Part shown: one piece after another, positions 34,616 through 44,789 of the stretch
Position numbering within the stretch: the stretch's first letter is position 1
Layout: each line of letters begins with the position of its first letter
DNA from: Rossellomorea marisflavi
GTDB taxonomy: Bacteria; Bacillota; Bacilli; Bacillales; Bacillaceae_B
Length of the DNA: 64,000 nucleotides
Direction: 5' to 3'
Assembly (NCBI RefSeq): GCF_001274775.1
Contig: NZ_LGUE01000003.1
Coordinates: forward strand, 33,580 to 97,579
Notes under the pieces: generated by a model
The model's input: the letters and a program-made list of their open reading frames with translations, nothing else
Databases searched by the model: none
Told to the model about the DNA's origin: nothing
Translations under genes and position numbers: made by a program

Positions 34616-34631
34616 GGGAAAGCGCTTAACT
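34616..34631. promoter_or_regulatory. LacI/CcpA-type operator before iolG
   Basis: GGGAAAGCGCTTAACT; its reverse complement differs from the importer operator at 26632-26647 by two bases. It lies 39 bp upstream of iolG. No convincing -35/-10 pair was found in the 81-bp gap. Confidence 0.55.
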
Positions 34632-34669
34632 TAAAAGGCATATAGATAGGGAAAAGGGAGGAAGACAGA

Positions 34670-35698
34670 ATGGAAATGACAGTGGGTATTATAGGTGCAG
34701 GCAGGATCGGAAAGATCCACGTGGAAAACTTGAGGAAGTTGAGGAATGTGAAAGTGAAGAGCGTGTCCGATGTTCAGGTATCACACCTGCAGGAATGGGC
34801 AAAGGAGACGGGGATCGATCATCTGACAACGGATTACCGGGAGCTCCTTGCCGATCCGTCCATCTCTGTGATTTTCATCTGTTCCCCGACGAACACCCAT
34901 GCCGATCTCATACGCGAGGCAGCAGAAGCAGGCAAACATATCTTCTGCGAAAAGCCGGTCAGTTTCACCGTCGAAGAAACCGAAGCGGCACTGGCAGCGG
35001 TGAAAAGGGCGGGTGTAAAGCTCCAGGTCGGATTCAACCGCCGCTTTGACGCCAACTTCCAAAAGGTTCGCGAGTTGGTGAGCGAAGGGAAAGTCGGGAC
35101 TCCGAATATCCTCCGTATCACATCAAGGGATCCGGAGCCGCCGAATGCTGCCTACATCCGTACATCCGGTGGCCTGTTCATGGATATGACCATCCATGAT
35201 TTCGATATGGCCCGGTACATCATGGGGAGTGAAGTAGTCGAAGTCCATGCCCACGGTGCCGTCCTTGTGGATCCTGCCATCGGGGAAGCAGGAGACATCG
35301 ATACGGCCATCGTCTCCCTGAAGTTCGCCAATGGTGCCCTCGGGGTCATCGAGAACAGCCGCCGAGCTGCTTACGGATACGATCAGCGCCTTGAGATCTT
35401 CGGAGATAAAGGAGCCGCCCAGGCTGAAAATGTAAGGGCTAACACGGTGAAACTCGCAACGGAAGATTATGTGACGACGGAAAAACCGCTCTACTTCTTC
35501 CTTGAGCGTTACACCCAAGCGTATGTGGAAGAAGTGATCCAGTTCATCAAGGCCATCGAGAATGACGAGCCGGTGTCATGCTCTGGATTTGACGGGCTGC
35601 AGGCCGAACGGATCGCCAAAGCGGCCAGGACCTCCCTTGAAACAGGCGTACCGGTCAAACTCACCCACGAAGCGGTCAAAAGGAGTGAGATCGTATGA
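34670..35698 (+). CDS. iolG: myo-Inositol 2-dehydrogenase
   Basis: Oxidises myo-inositol to 2-keto-myo-inositol (scyllo-inosose) with NAD+. A 342-residue Gfo/Idh/MocA protein: Rossmann motif GIIGAGRIGKIH, the catalytic Lys in CEKPVSF (near residue 97) and the Asp/His pair in MDMTIHDFDMARYI (near residues 170-180). It is the first gene of iolG-C-A-D-E-B and overlaps iolC by 4 bases. Confidence 0.9.
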   Translation: MEMTVGIIGAGRIGKIHVENLRKLRNVKVKSVSDVQVSHLQEWAKETGIDHLTTDYRELLADPSISVIFICSPTNTHADLIREAAEAGKHIFCEKPVSFTVEETEAALAAVKRAGVKLQVGFNRRFDANFQKVRELVSEGKVGTPNILRITSRDPEPPNAAYIRTSGGLFMDMTIHDFDMARYIMGSEVVEVHAHGAVLVDPAIGEAGDIDTAIVSLKFANGALGVIENSRRAAYGYDQRLEIFGDKGAAQAENVRANTVKLATEDYVTTEKPLYFFLERYTQAYVEEVIQFIKAIENDEPVSCSGFDGLQAERIAKAARTSLETGVPVKLTHEAVKRSEIV

Positions 35699-36696
35699 AC
35701 CCACTATCGTTTCATGAAGACCGTCCCTTTGATCTAATCGCAGTCGGCCGACTGTGCATCGATCTGAATGCAAATGAAACAAACCGTCCGATGGAAGAAA
35801 CGAGCACCTTCACGAAATACGTCGGAGGTTCACCTGCCAATATCGCGATCGGCTTTGCGCGACTGGGCATGAAGACTGGCTTTATCGGAAAGGTATCCGA
35901 CGACCAGATGGGCAGATTCATCACAGGATACCTTGAGCGGAATGGGATCGATACAGAAGGAGTGAAGATCGACAACACTGGAGCCGTGACGGGCCTTGCC
36001 TTCACGGAGATCAAAAGTCCGGAAGACTGCAGCATCCTGATGTACAGGGACAATGTCGCCGACCTGCTCCTTCATCCGTCCGAGGTGAGTGAAGCTTATA
36101 TCAGAAGGTCCAAGGCCCTGCTCATCTCGGGAACGGCCCTTGCCCAAAGCCCGTCCCGTGAAGCGGTATTCCTCGCCCTGGAGTATGCGGTGAAGCATGA
36201 TGTCACCGTGTTCTTCGATCTCGACTACCGGCCTTACACGTGGAAGGATGAAGCAGAAACGGCGGTCTATTATAACCTGGCTGCCGAGAAATGTGATTGC
36301 ATCATCGGGACGCGTGAAGAATTCGATATGATGGAACGGCTTCTGAACCGCACCGAATCGGATGATCACTACACGGCGACACGCTGGTTCTCCCATCGTG
36401 CGGACATCGTCGTCATCAAGCACGGAGGGGCGGGATCGATCGCCTATACGAAAGACGGGGGTTCACACCGAAGTGGGATCTTCCGGACGAATGTACTGAA
36501 GACGTTCGGAGCGGGAGATTCCTACGCCTCCGCCTTCATCCACGGCCTGATGAAAGGAACGGATGTATCCGAAGCCATGAAGCGTGGAAGCGCATCGGCA
36601 TCGATCGTCATCTCTAGGCACAGCTGCTCAGAAGCCATGCCGACAGAAGAAGAGCTTCTAGAACATATGGATTCAGCTCTATACGAAACAATCTAA
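35695..36696 (+). CDS. iolC: 5-Dehydro-2-deoxygluconokinase
   Basis: Phosphorylates 2-deoxy-5-keto-gluconate at C6 in the inositol pathway. A 333-residue PfkB kinase with [17 protein letters not shown] near residue 42 and the catalytic [15 protein letters not shown] near residue 268. Its ATG overlaps the iolG stop (ATGA), which couples their translation. Confidence 0.92.
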   Translation: MNPLSFHEDRPFDLIAVGRLCIDLNANETNRPMEETSTFTKYVGGSPANIAIGFARLGMKTGFIGKVSDDQMGRFITGYLERNGIDTEGVKIDNTGAVTGLAFTEIKSPEDCSILMYRDNVADLLLHPSEVSEAYIRRSKALLISGTALAQSPSREAVFLALEYAVKHDVTVFFDLDYRPYTWKDEAETAVYYNLAAEKCDCIIGTREEFDMMERLLNRTESDDHYTATRWFSHRADIVVIKHGGAGSIAYTKDGGSHRSGIFRTNVLKTFGAGDSYASAFIHGLMKGTDVSEAMKRGSASASIVISRHSCSEAMPTEEELLEHMDSALYETI

Positions 36697-36721
36697 TACA
36701 AGATGGAAAGGGAGAGGTAGC

Positions 36722-38185
36722 ATGACAGTGACAACCGTACGTACAGTGAAGAACTATATCGGAGGGAAATGGATCGAATCAGCATCGGAGAATACGGAGA
36801 CCGTCTACAACCCTGCCACCGGTGAAGAAATCGCCATCGTAAAGCTCAGCACGCGGGAAGAAGTGAACGAAGCGGTCGAAGTGGCTCATGAAGCGTTCAA
36901 ATCATGGTCCCAGGTGCCGGTGCCAAAACGGGGGCGCATCCTGTTCAAGTATCAGCAACTCCTGGTCGAGCATTGGGAAGAACTGGCGAAGCTCGTCACG
37001 ATCGAGAACGGAAAGAGCTTTGCCGAAGCGCACGGGGAAGTCCTCCGCGGCATCGAATGCGTCGAGTTTGCTGCCGGGATCCCGAACCTCATGATGGGTA
37101 AGCAGCTGCCTGACATCGCCGCCGGTCTGGAATCAGGCATGTACCGGTACCCGATCGGGGTCGTGGGCGGGATCACGCCGTTCAACTTCCCGATGATGGT
37201 CCCTTGCTGGATGTTCCCCCTTGCCATCGCCTGCGGGAATACATTTGTCCTCAAGCCTTCCGAACGGACCCCGCTTCTCGCGGCCAGGCTTGCCGAGCTG
37301 TTCGAGGAAGCCGGACTGCCGAGCGGCGTGTTGAATATTGTCAACGGTGCCCATGATGTCGTCAACGGTTTGATCGAAGAGAAGAAGGTGAAGGCGATCT
37401 CCTTTGTCGGCTCCCAGCCGGTAGCAGAACTCGTCTATAAGAAAGGAACAGAGAATCTTAAGCGTGTGCAGGCACTGTCAGGAGCGAAGAATCATTCCAT
37501 CGTTTTGAAGGATGCCAATCTGGATGTTGCCGTATCCCAGATCACGGGAGCCGCTTTCGGATCTGCCGGTGAGCGCTGCATGGCGGCGGCCGTCGTCGCC
37601 GTCGAGGAGGGCATCGCCGACGCGTTCATCGAGAAGCTGAAGCAGGCCGCAGATGACATTACCATCGGGAACGGTCTGGAAGAAGGCGTATTCCTGGGTC
37701 CGGTCATCCGCCAGAACCACAAGGAACGCACATTGAGCTATATCGATTCCGGTATCTCCCAAGGTGCGACCCTACTCCGTGACGGCAGGAAAGACAAAGC
37801 GACGGAAGGCGAAGGATACTTCCTCGGACCGACGATCTTTGATCATGTGACGCAGGAAATGAAGATCTGGCAGGATGAAATCTTTGCCCCGGTCCTTTCC
37901 GTCGTCAGGGTGAAGGACCTTACAGATGCCATCGACCTTGCCAATGCCTCGGCATTCGCCAACGGGGCGTGCATCTACACAGACAGTGCCTCAGCCATCC
38001 GCCAGTTCAGGGAAACAATTGATTCAGGGATGCTGGGTGTCAATATCGGAGTGCCGGCACCAATGGCGTTCTTCCCGTTCTCCGGCTACAAGGATTCTTT
38101 CTACGGTGACCTTCATGCGAATGGAACCGACGGCGTTGAATTCTATACAAGGAAGAAGATGGTCACGGCCCGTTACGTCAAATAA
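36722..38185 (+). CDS. iolA: Methylmalonate-semialdehyde dehydrogenase
   Basis: Oxidises malonic semialdehyde to acetyl-CoA (and methylmalonic semialdehyde to propionyl-CoA), the last step of inositol breakdown. A 487-residue aldehyde dehydrogenase with [13 protein letters not shown], the catalytic Cys in [12 protein letters not shown] (near residue 285) and the MMSDH-type C-terminus ([14 protein letters not shown]). Spacing to iolC is 25 bp, with a good AGGGAGAGG. Confidence 0.93.
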   Translation: MTVTTVRTVKNYIGGKWIESASENTETVYNPATGEEIAIVKLSTREEVNEAVEVAHEAFKSWSQVPVPKRGRILFKYQQLLVEHWEELAKLVTIENGKSFAEAHGEVLRGIECVEFAAGIPNLMMGKQLPDIAAGLESGMYRYPIGVVGGITPFNFPMMVPCWMFPLAIACGNTFVLKPSERTPLLAARLAELFEEAGLPSGVLNIVNGAHDVVNGLIEEKKVKAISFVGSQPVAELVYKKGTENLKRVQALSGAKNHSIVLKDANLDVAVSQITGAAFGSAGERCMAAAVVAVEEGIADAFIEKLKQAADDITIGNGLEEGVFLGPVIRQNHKERTLSYIDSGISQGATLLRDGRKDKATEGEGYFLGPTIFDHVTQEMKIWQDEIFAPVLSVVRVKDLTDAIDLANASAFANGACIYTDSASAIRQFRETIDSGMLGVNIGVPAPMAFFPFSGYKDSFYGDLHANGTDGVEFYTRKKMVTARYVK

Positions 38186-38190
38186 TGGAC

Positions 38191-38219
38191 GGGAGCGGCA
38201 TGCGCCGCTTCCTTTTTTA
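38191..38219 (+). terminator. Terminator-like hairpin inside the iol operon
   Basis: GGGAGCGGC-ATGC-GCCGCTTCC followed by six T lies between iolA and iolD. As the downstream genes have no evident promoter, it is probably a partial terminator that lowers iolDEB expression, or a 3' mRNA protector. Confidence 0.6.
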
Positions 38220-38254
38220 TCATATGGAGTGAATAACACAAGGAGGGAATCAGT

Positions 38255-40174
38255 ATGGAAACAATCCGACTCACCACTGCACAGGCCCTAGTGAAGTTCC
38301 TGAATGCCCAGTATGTCGAGTTCGACGGCAGGGAAGAGCGATTCGTCAAAGGAGTCATCACCATCTTCGGACATGGGAATGTCCTTGGCCTCGGGCAGGC
38401 ACTTGAAGAGGATCCTGGGGAACTTGAGGTGTACCAGGGCAGGAACGAGCAAGGCATGGGCCACGCTGCCATGGCTTTCGCCAAGCAATCGAAACGGAAG
38501 CAGATCATGGCCTGCACCGCCTCGGTCGGACCCGGTTCTGCCAATATGATCACGTCTGCCGCTACGGCAACAGCCAATCAGATCCCGGTCCTGTACCTGC
38601 CGGGGGACGTCTTCGCCTCCCGCCAGCCCGATCCCGTCCTCCAGCAGATCGAGCAGACCCATGATCTTTCCATTTCGACCAATGACGCGTTCCGCCCTGT
38701 CAGCAAGTACTGGGACCGGGTGAGCAGACCCGAGCAGCTCATGCAGGCGATGCTGAACGCCATGCGCGTCCTCACCAACCCTGCAGATACAGGAGCCGTC
38801 ACGATTTCCCTGCCTCAGGATGTACAGGGGGAAGCATGGGATTATCCACTATCGTTCTTCAGAAAACGGGTCCATCGCATCGAGCGTCGCATGCCTTCCG
38901 TTGAGAGCGTAGCGGACGCCGTTGAATTGATCCGCTCCAAAAAGAGGCCGTTCATGATCCTCGGAGGAGGAGTCCGCTACTCGGAAGCAGCCGAGGCGTT
39001 CCTCCGATTCGCAGAAGCGTTCCGGATCCCCTTCGGTGAAACCCAGGCAGGGAAGAGCGGGGTACCGGGAAGTCACAGCCTGAATCTTGGAGGGGTGGGC
39101 GTGACCGGCAATGCAGCCGCCAACCTCCTCGCGTCAAAGGCCGATCTGATCATCGGAGTGGGCACACGATTCACGGATTTCACCACGGGATCCAAGGAAT
39201 TATTCCAAGGAGCAGACGTCCTCACGATTAACATTTCGGACTTTCATGCAGGAAAGCTTGAAGCGGTGAAGGTAGTCGCAGATGCAAAAACGGGTCTCGA
39301 AGCGATCGCTTCGGAACTGGGGGATTATCAATCTTCCTATCAGGGAGAATTGGAAGAAGCGCGTGAGCAGTGGGACGCAGAACTTCATCGTCTTCATCAT
39401 ATCGAAATTGGTGACTCATTCACACCTGAGATTGCCGGACAGCTTGATGAGGAACTTACTCATTATAAGGAAGCATTGAACACCAATCTTGCACAAACGA
39501 CGGTCATCGGCCACGTCAATCGGTTGATCGACGAGGATGCCGTGATCGTAGGGGCAGCAGGGAGCCTGCCTGGTGACCTGCAGCGCATGTGGGTGTCGAA
39601 GGATCAAGACACCTACCACATGGAATACGGCTATTCCTGCATGGGGTATGAAATCGCCGGAGCCCTCGGAGTGAAGCTTGCCGAGCCGGGCCGGGAAGTA
39701 TATGCCCTGGCCGGTGACGGGAGCTACCTCATGCTCCATACGGAATTGATCACAAGCCTGCAGGAAAGGAAGAAGATCAATATCCTCCTCTTTGATAATG
39801 CCGGATTCGGTTGCATCAATAATCTGCAGATGGACAACGGAATGGGAAGCTTCGCCACGGAGTTCCGTCATCGCAATCAGGCAAGCGGCCGCATGGACGG
39901 TCCTGTCATGACGATCGATTATGCAAAGGTCGCAGAAGGGTACGGTGCCAAAACCTATTCCGTCCGCACCCTTGAAGAGCTTGAGGCGGCGATCAAGGAT
40001 GCCAAGGATCAGCCGGTGAGCACGCTCATCGACATCAAAGTCCTGCCGAAGACCATGACCCATGGCTATGATTCCTGGTGGAACACAGGGGTTGCCGAAG
40101 TATCGGAAAAACAAAGCATCCGTGAAGCGTATGACCGGAATATGGCCAAACGTCAAACGGCGCGTCAGTATTGA
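38255..40174 (+). CDS. iolD: 3D-(3,5/4)-trihydroxycyclohexane-1,2-dione hydrolase
   Basis: The ThDP-dependent ring-opening enzyme of inositol catabolism, giving 5-deoxyglucuronate. The 639-residue protein has the ThDP-activating Glu in [13 protein letters not shown] (near residue 66), a central Rossmann-like domain and the ThDP/Mg motif [20 protein letters not shown] through NAGFGCIN (near residues 487-525). Length and motifs are typical of IolD. Confidence 0.93.
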   Translation: METIRLTTAQALVKFLNAQYVEFDGREERFVKGVITIFGHGNVLGLGQALEEDPGELEVYQGRNEQGMGHAAMAFAKQSKRKQIMACTASVGPGSANMITSAATATANQIPVLYLPGDVFASRQPDPVLQQIEQTHDLSISTNDAFRPVSKYWDRVSRPEQLMQAMLNAMRVLTNPADTGAVTISLPQDVQGEAWDYPLSFFRKRVHRIERRMPSVESVADAVELIRSKKRPFMILGGGVRYSEAAEAFLRFAEAFRIPFGETQAGKSGVPGSHSLNLGGVGVTGNAAANLLASKADLIIGVGTRFTDFTTGSKELFQGADVLTINISDFHAGKLEAVKVVADAKTGLEAIASELGDYQSSYQGELEEAREQWDAELHRLHHIEIGDSFTPEIAGQLDEELTHYKEALNTNLAQTTVIGHVNRLIDEDAVIVGAAGSLPGDLQRMWVSKDQDTYHMEYGYSCMGYEIAGALGVKLAEPGREVYALAGDGSYLMLHTELITSLQERKKINILLFDNAGFGCINNLQMDNGMGSFATEFRHRNQASGRMDGPVMTIDYAKVAEGYGAKTYSVRTLEELEAAIKDAKDQPVSTLIDIKVLPKTMTHGYDSWWNTGVAEVSEKQSIREAYDRNMAKRQTARQY

Positions 40175-40188
40175 TGGGAGGAAGAGGG

Positions 40189-41085
40189 ATGTTTAACGGA
40201 AGAGAAATCAAGCTGGCCATCGCCCCGATCGGATGGACCAACGATGACATGCCGGAGCTCGGCGGGGAGGTCACCTTCGAGCAGTGCATCAGTGAAATGG
40301 CCCTGGCCGGATTCCAGGGAAGCGAAGTGGGGAATAAATACCCCCGTGATCCGGATCAGCTGAGGAAGGCCCTTGATCTCAGGGGGCTGTCCATTGCCAG
40401 CGCATGGTTCAGCGCGCATCTGACTACGGATGGGTATGAGCGCACCGCTGCTGAATTCATTGCCCACCGTGATTTCCTTCATGAAATGGGAGCAAAGGTC
40501 ATCGTCGTCAGTGAGCAGGGGAAGAGCATCCAGGGACAGATGGATGTACCGCTATTCGACCATAAGCCGGTCTTTAACGAGGAAGAATGGGCCCTCCTCA
40601 CTGACGGGCTCAACCGACTGGGAAGCCTTGCAGCAGAAAAAGGCATGAAGCTCGTATATCATCACCATATGGGAACGGGCGTCCAGACAACGGATGAGAT
40701 CAGAAGGCTCATGGAAGGGACCGATCCCGACAACGTGTCCCTTTTATATGATACAGGTCACCTCGTGTTTTCAGGAGAAGATCCCCTTGTGATCCTTGAA
40801 GACTATATGGACCGGATCCATCATGTCCACCTGAAGGATGTCAGGGCGGAAGTCGTCGAGAGGGTGAAGCGTGAGAAATGGAGTTTCCTGCAGGCCGTGA
40901 AGGCAGGGGCATTCACCGTCCCCGGCGATGGAAGCATCGATTTCCGCCCTGTCTTCGGATTGATCGCGGAAGGTGCGTATGAAGGGTGGTTCGTCGTCGA
41001 AGCAGAACAGGACCCGGCCATCGCCAATCCCCTGGAGTATGCCATCAAAGCAAGGGGCTATATCAGGGAAACGGCAGGCATCTAG
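40189..41085 (+). CDS. iolE: 2-Keto-myo-inositol dehydratase
   Basis: Dehydrates scyllo-inosose to the diketone substrate of IolD. A 298-residue TIM-barrel protein of the xylose-isomerase-like superfamily with metal ligands suggested by [27 protein letters not shown] and WFVVEAEQD. The ATG at 40189 follows GGGAGGAAGAGGG; the open frame begins earlier at a TTG inside that signal. Confidence 0.92.
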   Translation: MFNGREIKLAIAPIGWTNDDMPELGGEVTFEQCISEMALAGFQGSEVGNKYPRDPDQLRKALDLRGLSIASAWFSAHLTTDGYERTAAEFIAHRDFLHEMGAKVIVVSEQGKSIQGQMDVPLFDHKPVFNEEEWALLTDGLNRLGSLAAEKGMKLVYHHHMGTGVQTTDEIRRLMEGTDPDNVSLLYDTGHLVFSGEDPLVILEDYMDRIHHVHLKDVRAEVVERVKREKWSFLQAVKAGAFTVPGDGSIDFRPVFGLIAEGAYEGWFVVEAEQDPAIANPLEYAIKARGYIRETAGI

Positions 41086-41106
41086 AACAGAAGGAGGAGA
41101 ATCACC

Positions 41107-41895
41107 ATGTATGAAAAGCTCGGAGAATTACAGCAAGGCTACAATACCGTCACGGATATGGACTCCAAGCATCCGGATATGCTGCAGGATATCGGGGTGT
41201 ACCGGCTGAGTGCCGGAGACGGGGAAACCCTGCATGACGAAGGGAAGGAAACCGCGGTACTCCTCATGGAAGGATCCATCACCCTGGAGTGGAACGGACA
41301 CGTTCAGGACATCAGCCGGGGAAATGTGTTCGATGAAGATCCGTGGTGCCTCCACGTCCCTAAAGGCGTCCAGGTCATCGTGACGGCCAAAGGGGAGAGC
41401 GAAGTTCTGATGCAGAAGACCGATAACGCCGCAGACTTTGCACCGAAGCTCTATACGCCCGAGGATTGCTCGAGCACGGTGGCGGGAGAAGGCGTATGGA
41501 ACGGGACCGCTGAGCGCGTGATCCGCACCATCTTTGATCACGATAACGCTCCCTACTCGAATCTCGTGATCGGCGAAGTGATTTCCTATCCAGGGAGGTG
41601 GTCCAGCTATCCCCCACATCATCATGATCAGCCAGAGGTGTACTACTATAAGTTCGACCGCCCCCAAGGATTCGGCTGCGCCATGGTCGGACCCGACGCC
41701 TATCGCGTCGAGCACAACAGCTATATCACCATACCCGGCAGCCTGGACCATCCACAGGCGACGGCGCCGGGTTACGCCATGTACTTCTGCTGGATGATCC
41801 GTCACCTCGACGACAATCCGTGGACGGAACGGATCATGGAAGAGGAGCATACATGGCTCTTGGAAGAAAACGCAAAGATCTGGCCGGACCGATAA
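41107..41895 (+). CDS. iolB: 5-Deoxy-glucuronate isomerase
   Basis: Isomerises 5-deoxy-D-glucuronate to 2-deoxy-5-keto-D-gluconate, the IolC substrate. A 262-residue cupin-type protein with the metal-binding PPHHHDQPEVYYYKFD motif (His cluster and Glu, near residues 172-187). It ends the operon. No iolJ aldolase, inositol transporter or DeoR-type iolR gene is present nearby, so these must be encoded elsewhere. Confidence 0.93.
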   Translation: MYEKLGELQQGYNTVTDMDSKHPDMLQDIGVYRLSAGDGETLHDEGKETAVLLMEGSITLEWNGHVQDISRGNVFDEDPWCLHVPKGVQVIVTAKGESEVLMQKTDNAADFAPKLYTPEDCSSTVAGEGVWNGTAERVIRTIFDHDNAPYSNLVIGEVISYPGRWSSYPPHHHDQPEVYYYKFDRPQGFGCAMVGPDAYRVEHNSYITIPGSLDHPQATAPGYAMYFCWMIRHLDDNPWTERIMEEEHTWLLEENAKIWPDR

Positions 41896-41926
41896 ATTGC
41901 TCTATATAAAAATTGTATAATCTTGT

Positions 41927-41968
41927 AAAATAGGACTATATCCGCTTCATGGATGCAGTCCTATTTTT
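41927..41968 (+). terminator. Terminator of the iol operon
   Basis: AAAATAGGACT and AGTCCTATTTTT pair across a 19-base loop region and end in a T-run. Confidence 0.7.
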
Positions 41969-42072
41969 CTGATTGCCGGGGTGGGAACATGATTGATAGG
42001 AGATGGGGAGAAGATCCTCTGAATCTCATAAAGTCTAATGGAGAACGTTGAATCTGGAGGGAGCATCAGCAT

Positions 42073-42525
42073 ATGACAACCCAATGGCAAGAAATCACCA
42101 TCATCAATGGAGAAGAAATCGATCTCCATCTCGTAAAGACCGTACCGGGCAACCCGACGAAGAATTGGGTCCCGGCCTATCACTTCAACATGGCCCTGAA
42201 GGGTTCCGACACGCCGATCGGGGTCATCGATCTCCGAATCGGCCATAACGAGAACCTCTACTATGGAGGGCATATCGGCTATGCCGTCCATTCCGAGCAT
42301 CGGGGCCATCACTATGCAGGGAAGGCGGTGCTCCTGTTGAAGGAACTTGCACTCGCACACGGGATGGAAAAGGTGACGATCACCTGCAACCCCGACAACC
42401 TCCCGTCCAGGAAGACGTGTGAATATGTGGGAGCGGAGATGAAGGGAATTGTCGCCGTCCCTCCCCATAACGATTTGTACCAGTGCGGGGAAAAGGAAAA
42501 ATGCATCTATGAGTTGGTTTGGTAG
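42073..42525 (+). CDS. GNAT-family N-acetyltransferase
   Basis: A 150-residue protein of the RimJ/RimL-like GNAT group: GHIGYAVHSEHRGHHYAGKAV carries the acetyl-CoA pyrophosphate-binding loop (about residues 65-85), followed by KVTITCNPDNLPSRKTCEYVGA with the conserved Asn that marks this family. The substrate is unknown. Its Shine-Dalgarno GGAGGG is 10 bases upstream. It is a single gene between the iol terminator and the HAD gene, and could be co-transcribed with the latter. Confidence 0.85.
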   Translation: MTTQWQEITIINGEEIDLHLVKTVPGNPTKNWVPAYHFNMALKGSDTPIGVIDLRIGHNENLYYGGHIGYAVHSEHRGHHYAGKAVLLLKELALAHGMEKVTITCNPDNLPSRKTCEYVGAEMKGIVAVPPHNDLYQCGEKEKCIYELVW

Positions 42526-42588
42526 AATAATAGGCAATCAATTCGTTCAAACGTTTGTTTAATTTCAATTGTAGGGAGAGCATGCATT

Positions 42589-43257
42589 ATGAAGAAAACC
42601 GTCATCTTTGATATGGACGGAACATTATTCCAGACAAATAAAATCCTCGAGGCGTCCCTCGTGGATACGTTCGATCATCTTACCCGTGCCGGCAAATGGC
42701 AAGGGTCCGCTCCTTTGAAGGAGTATCAGGACATCATGGGAGTCCCCCTCCCGAAAGTGTGGGAGACGTTGATGCCCGATCATTCAGAAGTGGACCGCAA
42801 CGAAACGGATCAATACTTCCTCGAGAGCCTGATCGCCAACATCCACGGGGGAAAAGGTGAGCTGTATCCGAACGTGGCCGAGCTTTTTGAACGATTGGAT
42901 TCGGGTGGCTGTGCCATCTACATAGCCAGTAACGGGTTGAAAAGGTATCTGGCTGCCATCGTGGACCACTATAAGCTCGACCGCTGGGTTGCAGGAGTCT
43001 ACAGCATCGAGGAAATCGACTCCCTGAATAAATCCGACCTGGTCGGAGCCATCCTGGCAGAGGCGGGGGATGGACCTGCCGTGATGGTCGGGGACCGCCT
43101 GTCCGATTTCAACGCAGGGCGCGATAACAACATCCCGTCCATCGGCTGCCGGTTCGACTTTGCCCGGGAGGAAGAGCTGGCATGTGCCGACTATGTCATC
43201 GATGATCTGTTGGATGTAGTGGAGATCATGAACAAGGCTGAATATGTAACGGAGTGA
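42589..43257 (+). CDS. HAD-family hydrolase (phosphoglycolate phosphatase-like)
   Basis: A 222-residue HAD phosphatase: motif I DMDGTLFQTN with the nucleophilic Asp, motif II SNGLKRYLAA, motif III Lys in LNKSDLVGAIL, motif IV MVGDRLSDFNAGRDN. The cap sits between motifs I and II (subclass C1), as in phosphoglycolate phosphatases and beta-phosphoglucomutases. The true substrate cannot be deduced. A terminator follows directly. Confidence 0.85.
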   Translation: MKKTVIFDMDGTLFQTNKILEASLVDTFDHLTRAGKWQGSAPLKEYQDIMGVPLPKVWETLMPDHSEVDRNETDQYFLESLIANIHGGKGELYPNVAELFERLDSGGCAIYIASNGLKRYLAAIVDHYKLDRWVAGVYSIEEIDSLNKSDLVGAILAEAGDGPAVMVGDRLSDFNAGRDNNIPSIGCRFDFAREEELACADYVIDDLLDVVEIMNKAEYVTE

Positions 43258-43262
43258 TAGAA

Positions 43263-43298
43263 GGATCCTGATTCTGAATGAATCGGGATCTTTTTTTG
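43263..43298 (+). terminator. Terminator after the HAD gene
   Basis: GATCCTGATTC and GAATCGGGATC form an 11-bp stem (one G-T pair) followed by seven T. Confidence 0.85.
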
Positions 43299-43370
43299 TT
43301 TATCCGACATCCCCCTGACACATTCGCTCCCTACAATACAACTATAGACCAAGCGAAAGGAGGAACGAAT

Positions 43371-44054
43371 ATGAGTCAAATCGGAAGAAAAGAACTGAAA
43401 TTCGCCATTTCCATCCCGGAATATCACATCCTGATCCATAAGCTCAAGTGGCTGATGACGAGGGATGAGCATGCAGGACGGGACGGGAAGTACCATATAC
43501 GAAGCGCTTATTTCGATAATATGGACGACCGGATCCTGACGGAGAAGAAGGAAGGCTACCTGAACCGTGATAAGTACCGGGTGAGGATCTACAACCTCTC
43601 CACATCCGTGATCCACCTTGAGCGGAAGAGCAAGCGGAACAATCAGACGTTCAAAACAAAATGTCCCCTGACCCGGAAGGAATACGAAGCCATCCGCCGG
43701 GGAGAAACGGAGTGGATGGAGGACGACGTAAGACCCCTCATCCGCGATCTGTATGGGGAGATGACAAGACGGCTGATCAAGCCGGTGGCGGTCGTCGACT
43801 ATGAGCGTGAAGCCTACACCTATCCGTATGGAAACGTCAGGATCACCTTTGATCAGAATATCCGCACGAGCCTGAGGAATACGGCGATGTTCGACCGGAA
43901 CCTGCCCATGGTACCGGTCATGGAAGAGCCCCTCATCATCCTTGAGGTGAAGTTCGATGAATATCTTCCGGATATGATCAAATATGCCCTGCAGGCAGTG
44001 GATACAAGAACGGAAGCCTACTCGAAGTATCAGCTCAGCAGGATGTTCGGATAA
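43371..44054 (+). CDS. VTC-domain (polyphosphate polymerase-like) protein
   Basis: A 227-residue protein that consists of a VTC domain, the tunnel-shaped catalytic domain of eukaryotic Vtc4 polyphosphate polymerase and related triphosphate-tunnel enzymes. Basic and acidic tunnel residues are visible in GRKELKFAIS, YHIRSAYFDN, KYRVRIYN, HLERKSKR and the late ILEVKFDEYLP. The frame is open to 43278, but the ATG at 43371 follows AAAGGAGGAA. It leads a three-gene unit with DUF4956 and CotH-kinase proteins. Whether it makes polyphosphate or another phosphopolymer is not known. Confidence 0.8.
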   Translation: MSQIGRKELKFAISIPEYHILIHKLKWLMTRDEHAGRDGKYHIRSAYFDNMDDRILTEKKEGYLNRDKYRVRIYNLSTSVIHLERKSKRNNQTFKTKCPLTRKEYEAIRRGETEWMEDDVRPLIRDLYGEMTRRLIKPVAVVDYEREAYTYPYGNVRITFDQNIRTSLRNTAMFDRNLPMVPVMEEPLIILEVKFDEYLPDMIKYALQAVDTRTEAYSKYQLSRMFG

Positions 44055-44090
44055 ACCAAAAATAGAATACGAAAGATGAGGTACACAACC

Positions 44091-44777
44091 GTGAATGAAC
44101 AAATCAATTTCAGTGATATTTTTAAATCCAGTTTCATCGAGAAGACGACGTCGTTCAGTCTCACCGACTCAATCATCGGTCTCGTCCTAGCTTTCTTGAT
44201 CGGCCTTTTCATCTATGTTGTCTATAAGAAGACATTCAATGGGGTCATCTATTCCCATTCTTTCAATATTTCATTGCTCATCATGACGATGGCGACGGCC
44301 CTTGTGATCATGGGGATCTCGAATAACGTCCTCTTGTCCCTTGGTATGGTCGGTGCCCTATCCATCGTCCGGTTCAGGACACCGATCAAGGATCCAATGG
44401 ATCTGGTCTACATCTTCTGGTCCATCGTGTCGGGAATCCTTTGCGGAGCAGGGTTCATCCCTCTTGTTGTCATCGGTTCTGTCCTGATCGGGATCGTGCT
44501 CCTTGTATTTGTGAACAAAATAACGGTTGAAAACCCGTTCCTGCTGATCGTGAAGGCAGGCGGTGGAAGCAGCAGTGAAGCAATCGAAGCAGAACTCAAA
44601 AAGCTGACATCACGCTATCAGCTGAAATCTCAATCCTTCATGGGAAGCGACGAAATGGAAACGACGTATGAAGTCCGTATGAAAACAGGCGAATCGGCCA
44701 TGCTTGCTGAACTGAAGGCATTGCCGGGAATCAAATCCGCCGTCATGGTGAGCTATGATGGAAACTTCACTGCATAG
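44091..44777 (+). CDS. DUF4956 membrane protein
   Basis: A roughly 228-residue protein with three or four membrane helices in the first half (about residues 24-44, 60-80, 110-145) and a cytoplasmic C-terminal domain rich in charged residues. The GALSIVRFRTPIKDPMDLVYIFWS segment is the hallmark of DUF4956, often encoded next to VTC-domain proteins. The GTG at 44091, with GATGAGG upstream, is preferred to the ATG at 44076. It is 36 bp after the VTC gene and 12 bp before the CotH gene. Confidence 0.75.
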   Translation: MNEQINFSDIFKSSFIEKTTSFSLTDSIIGLVLAFLIGLFIYVVYKKTFNGVIYSHSFNISLLIMTMATALVIMGISNNVLLSLGMVGALSIVRFRTPIKDPMDLVYIFWSIVSGILCGAGFIPLVVIGSVLIGIVLLVFVNKITVENPFLLIVKAGGGSSSEAIEAELKKLTSRYQLKSQSFMGSDEMETTYEVRMKTGESAMLAELKALPGIKSAVMVSYDGNFTA

Positions 44778-44789
44778 GAGGTGGAGGGA

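Noticed and set aside
43278-43370. Upstream extension of the VTC gene
   Set aside because: It overlaps the terminator of the HAD gene; the ATG at 43371 has AAAGGAGGAA.
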